In this document: positions 1 to 5,410 of the stretch, piece after piece
Position numbering within the stretch: position 1 is the first letter of the stretch
Layout of the letters: the number at the start of each line of letters is the position of its first letter
Assembly (NCBI GenBank): GCA_046732795.1
Contig: JBKPNV010000391.1
Span: 1 to 8,195, forward strand
Direction: 5' to 3'
DNA from: Gp6-AA40 sp046732795
GTDB taxonomy: Bacteria > Acidobacteriota > Vicinamibacteria > Vicinamibacterales > UBA2999
Length of the DNA stretch: 8,195 bases
The notes under the pieces: generated by a model
The model's database searches: none
Told to the model about the DNA's origin: nothing
What the model saw: the letters and a program-made list of their open reading frames with translations, nothing else
Made by a program: the position numbers and the translations under genes

Positions 1-776
1 TAGACCTTCGGGTCGGTGATCGTGACCGAGTACTCGATGGTATTGGCGTCACTCCGCGTGAAGCGCTCGACAACGGTCATGTTGTCGGTCTGCGGAATGC
101 CGCGTATGCGTCCGGTGGCAGCGCTCGTGGCGATCGATCCCTTGCTGTTGTAGTTGGTGCTCTCCACGACCAGCGTGTTGCCTTCCCAGCGGCCGCGCGG
201 CTCGCCGTTCCACTGCTTGATCGCGGCGCCCAGTCGGGGACGTCCGTCAATCGGGATGATCCGTGTCTCATGGATCATCTCGAATACCATCACGACGTAG
301 CCGGGAATCTGGATGATTTCGTACGCGTTGTTGTACCCGGCTGGAAACATCCCGGCGGGGTAGCCGCGCGTGATGCAGCGGACCCAGGGCGTCTCGTGCT
401 CGGGGGCGTCGGGAATGTGCGCAATGTCGTAGTCGCGCCTCTCTTCGGCCCACTTCATCACCGGCACGCGTCCGTCAGGAGGATCGACCACCATCGCTCG
501 CCGTCTCTCGCTGATCTTGTGATTGTGATCGGCGAACTCGGAGGCCGGGCCGACGCCGCTCTCTGCGGTCGAACCTCTGGCGGCGTTGGCCGCTTGCGGC
601 GCGGGCGACTCGAACGGCGTGCTGTCGAAGTTGATCCAGATGCCCTGAATGTCCGGCTGGCCGTCGGGCGTTTTGCCGGGCGTCCACTTCTGTGCGTCAA
701 GGTTGGCCGTCGTGAACCACGCCAAGGCCACCAACGCCAACGCGACCGATGTTGAACGTCGCCACGCAGGTCTCAT
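1..776 (-). CDS. Secreted protein of an Acidobacteriota-type repeated family (3' end missing)
   Basis: An uninterrupted minus-strand frame runs from the ATG at 776 off the left edge, giving 258 codons without a stop. The N-terminus looks like a signal peptide: three arginines among residues 2-7, then a hydrophobic run at about 10-21, with likely cleavage near A28 (LDA|QK). The mature part opens with TPGKTPDGQPDIQGIW. Further in come CITRGYPAGM, a stretch rich in Tyr and Asn (GYNNAYEIIQIPGYVV), EMIHETRIIPIDGRP, GRWEGNTLVVES, and near the edge VVERFTRSDANTIEYSVTITDP. I remember this order of motifs from a large family of exported hypothetical proteins, very numerous in Acidobacteriota, with no established function. 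The start is firm because an AGGAGGG Shine-Dalgarno sits six bases upstream. The protein is expected outside the cytoplasm. Family placement rests on memory of the motifs; I assign no function. Confidence 0.82.
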   Translation of the reverse strand, partial: MRPAWRRSTSVALALVALAWFTTANLDAQKWTPGKTPDGQPDIQGIWINFDSTPFESPAPQAANAARGSTAESGVGPASEFADHNHKISERRRAMVVDPPDGRVPVMKWAEERRDYDIAHIPDAPEHETPWVRCITRGYPAGMFPAGYNNAYEIIQIPGYVVMVFEMIHETRIIPIDGRPRLGAAIKQWNGEPRGRWEGNTLVVESTNYNSKGSIATSAATGRIRGIPQTDNMTVVERFTRSDANTIEYSVTITDPKV

Positions 777-880
777 GTCCGGCCCTCCTGGGGGCGATCT
801 TACAGCTTTCCGCCGACAGGTAGTACACTTCCGTTTCTCTGGTCCATCGAAAGCCGGACACTACGACACGACGAGCATCT
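777..880. promoter_or_regulatory. Divergent intergenic region between the secreted-protein gene and the MATE gene
   Basis: These 104 bases separate two head-to-head genes and must hold both promoters unless those lie inside the genes. On the minus strand a possible -10 box, TAAGAT (802-797), lies about 20 bases before the start codon, but the hexamer 17 bases further upstream is TACTAC, a poor -35. On the plus strand TACGAC (862-867) is a weak -10 candidate for the GTG at 881. I see no palindromic operator and no riboswitch-like structure. Confidence 0.35.
783..789 (-). promoter_or_regulatory. Strong Shine-Dalgarno (AGGAGGG) of the secreted-protein gene
   Basis: Read on the minus strand, AGGAGGG lies six bases before the ATG at 776, at good spacing. 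It is the only strong ribosome-binding site in the window and it fixes the start of the secreted-protein gene. The other genes here start with weak or no visible Shine-Dalgarno. Confidence 0.75.
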
Positions 881-2275
881 GTGGCCGAACCCGGGGGAAT
901 ACAAAAGAAATTCGACCGATCCATTGTTGAGGGTCCCATCGGCCAGGCCGTCTGGAGACTGGCGTGGCCGACGATGCTGCAGAACGTCATTGCGGGACTG
1001 CAGGGCATCATCGACCACGCGATGGTCGGGCATTTCGTCGGCTACACCGCCAATGCCGCCATCGGCGTCAGCTGGCAGATCATCCTCGTCGTCATTGTCT
1101 TCATCAGTTCGTTGTTCACGGGCATGGCCGTGCTCGTGTCGCGCTTTGCCGGCGCGAACGAACCCACCAAGGTCAACAAGGTCGTCTATCAGGCCTTTCT
1201 GACCGCCTTCGCGCTGTCGATTCTGCTCGCCGCGGTCGGGTACTTCGCGTCACCGTCGCTGCTGGTGCTCGTCAACGCCGAGCCCGCCGTGCAGAAGGAG
1301 GCGCTTCCGTTCCTGCGCGCGATGTTCATGGGCATCTTCGGCATGATGATGTTCTTCATGTTGAGCGGCGCGTTCCGCGCCGCTGGCGATCCGCGGACAC
1401 CGCTGCGCCTCGGCGTGACGATGACGGTGCTGACGATCGCCTTCAACGTCATCCTCATCCCGATGTTCGGCACGATCGGCGCTGCACTCGGCACGATCGC
1501 GAGCAGCACGACGGTGGCGATCTACGGTCTGTGGAAGGTCACCCGGCCGGATGCCGTCATTCATTTCGAGCGCGGCATGGACAAGCGGCCGGATTTCGGC
1601 ATCATCCGATCGCTCTTCCGGTTTGGCCTGCCGACCGGAGTGCAGGGGATTGCGATGAACATTGGCGGCGTGCTGCTGCTCCGCTTCATCGGGTCGCTCC
1701 AGCACAGCGCGGCGGCGCAGGCGGCTTATGCCGTGGGCTACACCGAGCTGTTCTCGCTGATCACGTGGACGTCGGTCGGGCTGATGGGCGCGTCGGCGAC
1801 CATCGCCGGGCAGAACCTCGGTGCCGGTAATCCCGAACGCGCCGCACAGGGCGTACGTGTGGCGTCGCGCTACGGGATAGGTGTCGCATTGGCCATCGGC
1901 GCGATGTTCGTTCTGATTCCCGGCTATCTGCTCGCCGTGTTCGGCATGACCGATCCGCTCGTGCTGTCGCTTGGCCGCCAGTTGCTCGGGTTCCTGAGCA
2001 TCTCGGGACTCTTCATCACCGTTGCCTTGAGCTACACGGGAGGATTGCAGGGCACGGGCGACACACGCAGTCCTTTGTATATCTCGATCATTTCGCAGGT
2101 GGTCATACCGCTAGGCCTGTGCACGCTGTTCCAGGCCATGTACGGCCTTGATGCCTTTCACATCTGGACCGCGATCCTGATTGGCCACGCCACGCGTGCC
2201 ACGCTCAGCGTGCTCCGGTTCCGGCAAGGGAAGTGGAGAGGCATCGCGGTGGACATCGAACCTGCCAGACCATAA
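881..2275 (+). CDS. MATE-family multidrug/toxin efflux transporter
   Basis: This 464-residue inner-membrane protein has the usual length and pattern of a MATE (multi-antimicrobial extrusion) transporter, with about twelve hydrophobic helices in two similar halves. MATE proteins export cationic or other drugs and metabolites in exchange for Na+ or H+. Visible marks are the helix-1 opening LAWPTMLQNVIAGLQGIID (28-46), the loop AAGDPRTP (167-174) with its counterpart GTGDTRSP (391-398) in the second half, and GQNLGAGNPERA (310-321), which follows helix 7 in most members. The internal repetition of the G-D-x-R-(T/S)-P loop reflects the two-fold architecture. The start is GTG at 881; its Shine-Dalgarno is weak, but the N-terminal part before helix 1 has normal length. 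The gene diverges from the secreted-protein gene and converges on the MFS gene. Substrate, coupling ion and MATE subfamily cannot be told from sequence alone. Confidence 0.93.
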   Translation: MAEPGGIQKKFDRSIVEGPIGQAVWRLAWPTMLQNVIAGLQGIIDHAMVGHFVGYTANAAIGVSWQIILVVIVFISSLFTGMAVLVSRFAGANEPTKVNKVVYQAFLTAFALSILLAAVGYFASPSLLVLVNAEPAVQKEALPFLRAMFMGIFGMMMFFMLSGAFRAAGDPRTPLRLGVTMTVLTIAFNVILIPMFGTIGAALGTIASSTTVAIYGLWKVTRPDAVIHFERGMDKRPDFGIIRSLFRFGLPTGVQGIAMNIGGVLLLRFIGSLQHSAAAQAAYAVGYTELFSLITWTSVGLMGASATIAGQNLGAGNPERAAQGVRVASRYGIGVALAIGAMFVLIPGYLLAVFGMTDPLVLSLGRQLLGFLSISGLFITVALSYTGGLQGTGDTRSPLYISIISQVVIPLGLCTLFQAMYGLDAFHIWTAILIGHATRATLSVLRFRQGKWRGIAVDIEPARP

Positions 2276-2310
2276 CCGACACTGGAGTCTATGCGGGTTT
2301 TTCGTGTCCT

Positions 2311-2374
2311 CGTAGAGCGCAGGCTTCAGCCTGCGCGATCATTGCGACGCGGGGGCTGAAGCGCCCGCTCTGCG
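2311..2374. repeat. REP/BIME-like pair of opposed palindromes
   Basis: Between the convergent MATE and MFS genes lie two palindromes in opposite orientation. The first (2317-2336) is a perfect 8-bp stem, GCGCAGGC/GCCTGCGC, around TTCA. The second (2349-2368) is GCGGGGGC/GCGCCCGC around TGAA, with one G-G mismatch. Outside them CGTAGAGCG (2311-2319) and CGCTCTGCG (2366-2374) pair with one mismatch, so the whole 64 bases can fold as one cruciform-like unit. GTAG before the first stem is the hallmark of REP sequences recognised by RAYT (TnpA-REP) proteins, and two inverted REPs form a BIME. No RAYT gene is in the window. Whether this element recurs in the genome cannot be seen here. It may also act as a weak bidirectional terminator or mRNA stabiliser. 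Confidence 0.6.
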
Positions 2375-2400
2375 TCGTTGTGAAACTTGGCAGAGGCGGA

Positions 2401-2422
2401 AGGACTCGCTGCTACGAGTCCT
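2401..2422 (-). terminator. Perfect hairpin ending on the MFS stop codon, possible terminator
   Basis: AGGACTCG (2401-2408) and CGAGTCCT (2415-2422) form a perfect 8-bp stem with a six-base loop. On the minus strand the stem begins at the last base of the MFS gene's TGA, so the transcript folds directly after the stop codon. Only TT and then a pyrimidine-rich stretch follow, not a clear U-tract, so intrinsic termination is only possible. A 3'-end stabiliser or part of the neighbouring repeat element are alternatives. Confidence 0.4.
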
Positions 2423-3420
2423 CATCGTTGTTTGCGTCGCGATAACCAGCGACCGGTGACGAGCAAAAGGATCGTTGACAGCGCCATGTCGCACGCGCTC
2501 GCCAAGGATCCGGCGCGCGCTCTCATATCGTCGCTGACCATCCGCTGAATCGCGACCGCGCGCAGTGGATGCGAGACGCCCGTGGCGAACGACAGCGCGA
2601 TGGTCGCTGGAATGAGCGCGGCGGGCCACGACAGCGCGACACCGGCGAGGGCTGCGCCAGCGGCGGCCAATGCGACCGGCATTCGCGGGCTGGTGGCGGG
2701 CAGTCGCGCCGCGAGCGTCGAGCCCGCTGCGTCCGCGAGCGTGATGACGGCCACGATGAGCGTCACCTCGCTGGCTCCACTCCCGCCGCGGGTCTGCATG
2801 ATGAAGGAGCCGGCAGATGTGATGGCGTCAAGGAACGCCAGCGGCAGGATGACGATGGCCGCGGTCTTCCATGGAATCCTGACGCCTTGTGATGGCAGGT
2901 CGTTCTCGTCAGCGTCCGCATATTCCGGCGGTTCGAGCATCGCATAAGCGATCGCCCCGCCGATGGCACACAGCATCGTCTCCGCCGCCCAGCCGGCCGC
3001 GAACCCCCACGTGCTCACGATCGCTCCGCCGGCGACAATCAAGCCCGCAAGCGCGATGACATGAACGGCGCGCGAGCGCGCTTCGATTCGCTGGAATTCG
3101 CTTTCGCGATTCAGCGCGACGCACGTGCGATAGAGCAGTGCCTGGTCCGCGCCCGACCGGAATGCGTCGCCGACTGCCACGAGCAGGCAGGCGAGAACAA
3201 GACCCGGGATCCCATCAGCGAGCCAGCAGCAGATCATGCCGGCAACCTGGACCAGCGAGCCGAGTATCAGACTTCGACGATTTCCGAACTTGTCAGCAAA
3301 CCAGCCGGTGGGAACCTCCAGCGCCATCAGGAGGAGGTCGCCGGCAGCCATCGTTGCAGCGACCAGCGCAGGCGGCATCTGTTTCTCCTGTACCCACCAC
3401 AGGAGGTAGAGACCGTCCAT
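2422..3420 (-). CDS. MFS transporter with disturbed 5' end
   Basis: This is an integral membrane protein of the major facilitator superfamily, 332 residues from the first in-frame ATG. MALEVPTGWFADKFGNRR (32-49) is the family's motif A in the loop between helices 2 and 3, with the preceding E-V-P-T-G typical of a drug- or metabolite-exporter group. ADQALLYR (91-98) and SHPLRAVAIQRMV (283-295) also fit that group, and hydrophobic helices run on to the C-terminal RRKQR. Starting at 3420 cuts helix 1 in half. The same frame upstream (3486-3421) encodes RRNLALYLPYQIATVEGV, a natural start of helix 1, but contains no ATG, GTG or TTG before an in-frame TGA at 3487-3489. The gene is therefore broken, mis-sequenced, or uses an unusual start. 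It follows the AKR-kinase fusion within 30 bases and is probably cotranscribed. The substrate is unknown. Confidence 0.75.
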   Translation of the reverse strand: MDGLYLLWWVQEKQMPPALVAATMAAGDLLLMALEVPTGWFADKFGNRRSLILGSLVQVAGMICCWLADGIPGLVLACLLVAVGDAFRSGADQALLYRTCVALNRESEFQRIEARSRAVHVIALAGLIVAGGAIVSTWGFAAGWAAETMLCAIGGAIAYAMLEPPEYADADENDLPSQGVRIPWKTAAIVILPLAFLDAITSAGSFIMQTRGGSGASEVTLIVAVITLADAAGSTLAARLPATSPRMPVALAAAGAALAGVALSWPAALIPATIALSFATGVSHPLRAVAIQRMVSDDMRARAGSLASACDMALSTILLLVTGRWLSRRKQR

Positions 3421-3501
3421 GACGCCTTCGACCGTGGCGATTTGGTATGGAAGGTAGAGCGCGAGGTTTCGACGGTAACCGTGGCATCAATTGGGAGGCA
3501 T
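3421..3501 (-). other. In-frame N-terminal extension of the MFS gene interrupted by TGA
   Basis: Read on the minus strand, ATG at 3501 opens the MFS frame as M-P-P-N, then TGA (3489-3487), then C-H-G-Y-R-R-N-L-A-L-Y-L-P-Y-Q, continuing into the MFS protein at 3420. A second ATG at 3487 overlaps the TGA but reads one base out of frame (MPRLPSKP). Removing one base of the AAA at about 3466-3468 would join it to NLALYLPYQ. So either one substitution in the TGA or one base deletion restores a normal MFS N-terminus. No Shine-Dalgarno is evident before either ATG. Confidence 0.5.
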
Positions 3502-3514
3502 GAGTACTAGCGTA

Positions 3515-5410
3515 TCAGAAGAATTCCTGCGCGTCGCGGTATTGAAAACCGAGGCGACGCGCAAAGCCGGGGTCCTGCGGACCGACGCCCACGTAGATGC
3601 ATTGGGACGGATCGAGACGATGCCGCTGAATGAATACGACACCGAGGCCGGGCAGCGGCTTCCTGCACCAGCAGATCGGTGGACCGGCAGGATGAGGGCA
3701 GTAGAGAACCTCGATCGGAGCGCCGACGACTTCCTGGAGTCGCGCAAAGCTGGCGTCCACTTCGGCGGCCGACAGCGTCTGGGCCGCGACTTCGGGCCGC
3801 CATGATAGCCCCAGCAGAAGCCATCCTTGTTCCCGGTAGCGGCGGAGCACGGCTCCGCGTTCAGGCACCACGTCGATGTGCTCAGGTGAAAGAGGGAAAT
3901 CGCTGCCGTCGCTTCCAGAGCCGCGACGGATGAGGACGTCGCACCAGACGATCACGGCCTTGTTCGTCATCGACGTGTCGCGCGTACGCTCGAAAGGGAC
4001 TGTCTCGATGCGTGAAAAGCCTTCAGCCAGATTGGGAGGCTCGAGCGCTCGTTGATGACGGAACTGGACGCCAGGGGCAAATGCGCTGATGTCGCCCTTG
4101 AGAGTTTTGCGCATCTCTTCGGGCCCGAGCAGGCGGCCGTGCTTCGACACCATGCGCCAGGCAGCGTTCACCTGGGCCGCTTCAACGCTGGTGGAAAGCC
4201 AGACGCATTTGATCGGCAACCCGAGTCGGGTCGCTGCCTGGATGACCAACGCACGCGCGGCGCGGGATCCGTAGGTGTTGTCGAGCACAATCCGCGTGGC
4301 GCCTTCCGCCACAAGGGCTTCGAGGTGGGGCAGCAGCAAACGCAGCGATCCCCCGCCATCGTCACGGTTCAAACGAGCGTATCCTCGAGCCACGAACTCG
4401 CGCGCGAGCGTGCTCTTGCCTGCTCCGGGCAGGCCCATGATCAAGACCACCTCGCCGCCGCTGCTTGCTCGAAAGCTTCCCGGCGGGCCTGAAGACCCGC
4501 CGCTACTTCCGGCGGACCGAATCGCCTGGCCGGAGGGGAAATTCGAGTCAAGCCGCGCACGGTCGTCGTCACTCAGCTGAATACGATGCGCTCGAACGAT
4601 CGACTGCACGGTTTCGAGGCGCGTCGGTCCTGGAACCGCCACGATCGCCTCGGCCACATCCTCGAGCCACGCCAGCGCGATCTCATGCGCGGTAGCTCCA
4701 TGACGTGCTGCGACTTCTGCCAACACTGGGTCAGAGCTCGCGCGCCGCGCATGTCGTGCGCCCCCGAGCGGCCGGTACGCGATCAGCTGCAGTCCATGTG
4801 TGATGCAGTACTGGACCACACCGTTCAAGACGTTCGTGTCCTGCCAGAGACTCAATTCCACTTGCACCGTGGCGATCTCCGTGATTCGCCGTGCCTCTTC
4901 GATTTGCCCGACATTGACGTTACACAGACCGATGTGCTCGACGAGTCCCTCGTCCTTGAGTGATGCAAGAGCGCGGACGCTCGTCGCAAGTGGCGTCCGC
5001 GGGTCGATCACGTGAAGCTGATACAGCTGAATACGCTCCTGGTCGAGCGCACGCAGGCTCGCCTCGCACGCGGCTCGCAGATGACGCGCCCTCCCGTCAG
5101 GCACCCACTCGCCGCCCGGTCGAGTCACGCCGCCCTTCGTGGCGACAACGATACACGCGCGATCGCCGCTCCACGTGTGGAGCGCGCGCGCGATGAGTCT
5201 TTCGTTGTGCCCGAGGTCGGAGTCGTCCAGGCAATACGCGTCAGCCGTATCGAGGAATGTGACGCCGCCATCGAATGCGGCATGCAGGACCGTGAGCGCC
5301 CGCTCATCGTCGCGCTCGCGATCGGTGGACAGTCGCATGCAGCCGAGGCCCATCCGGGCCAGGCCACGCGACTTCACGCTGGATCGGGCGTATTCTGAAT
5401 GAGACGACAT
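3515..5410 (-). CDS. Fusion: aldo/keto reductase + PNKP-type polynucleotide kinase + degenerate HAD domain
   Basis: One continuous 631-residue frame holds three modules. Residues about 15-295 are an aldo/keto reductase (NAD(P)H-dependent aldehyde/ketone reduction) with the full tetrad D54, Y59, K92 and H133, plus GLCNV (161-165), AYRPLGG (211-217) and VPGPTRLETVQ (259-269) for cofactor binding. A Gly/Ser-rich linker (301-319) follows. Residues about 320-475 are a P-loop kinase: GLPGAGKST (326-334), LNRDD (347-351; D350 matches the general base of T4 Pnkp), LDNTY (376-380), and EPPNLAEGFSRIETVPF (457-473), close to the C-terminus of human PNKP as I recall it. Residues 481-631 are a HAD fold with a GmhB/HisB-type zinc loop (C571, H573, C580, C582) and RKP (583-585), but tryptophan W489 stands at the nucleophile Asp. 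Bacterial and phage Pnkp enzymes heal broken RNA or DNA ends. The protein lacks a signal peptide, so it is cytoplasmic. Activity on nucleic acid and the role of the reductase are inference; a sugar or other small molecule is possible. ATG 5410 is the most upstream start; M20 (5353) is an alternative. Confidence 0.88.
   Translation of the reverse strand: MSSHSEYARSSVKSRGLARMGLGCMRLSTDRERDDERALTVLHAAFDGGVTFLDTADAYCLDDSDLGHNERLIARALHTWSGDRACIVVATKGGVTRPGGEWVPDGRARHLRAACEASLRALDQERIQLYQLHVIDPRTPLATSVRALASLKDEGLVEHIGLCNVNVGQIEEARRITEIATVQVELSLWQDTNVLNGVVQYCITHGLQLIAYRPLGGARHARRASSDPVLAEVAARHGATAHEIALAWLEDVAEAIVAVPGPTRLETVQSIVRAHRIQLSDDDRARLDSNFPSGQAIRSAGSSGGSSGPPGSFRASSGGEVVLIMGLPGAGKSTLAREFVARGYARLNRDDGGGSLRLLLPHLEALVAEGATRIVLDNTYGSRAARALVIQAATRLGLPIKCVWLSTSVEAAQVNAAWRMVSKHGRLLGPEEMRKTLKGDISAFAPGVQFRHQRALEPPNLAEGFSRIETVPFERTRDTSMTNKAVIVWCDVLIRRGSGSDGSDFPLSPEHIDVVPERGAVLRRYREQGWLLLGLSWRPEVAAQTLSAAEVDASFARLQEVVGAPIEVLYCPHPAGPPICWCRKPLPGLGVVFIQRHRLDPSQCIYVGVGPQDPGFARRLGFQYRDAQEFF

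Noticed and set aside
270..755. Plus-strand open frame (161 codons) at the left edge
   Set aside because: The minus strand here encodes the secreted family protein with signal peptide, Shine-Dalgarno and family motifs; the plus frame is its shadow.
964..1830. Plus-strand open frame (288 codons) inside the MATE gene
   Set aside because: It is the next frame of the MATE gene. The composition is Arg/His/Asp-rich with no hydrophobic pattern or motif, so a shadow.
3487..3489. TGA in the MFS 5' end as a selenocysteine or readthrough codon
   Set aside because: It stands before helix 1 in a non-conserved leader, where selenocysteine would serve no known purpose, and I see no convincing SECIS-like hairpin just downstream. 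A simple mutation or sequence error is more likely.
3515..5410. The fusion as an assembly artefact joining two genes
   Set aside because: The frame is continuous across a Gly/Ser-rich linker of the kind seen between natural domains, and codon composition does not change visibly at the junction. Read coverage would settle it.
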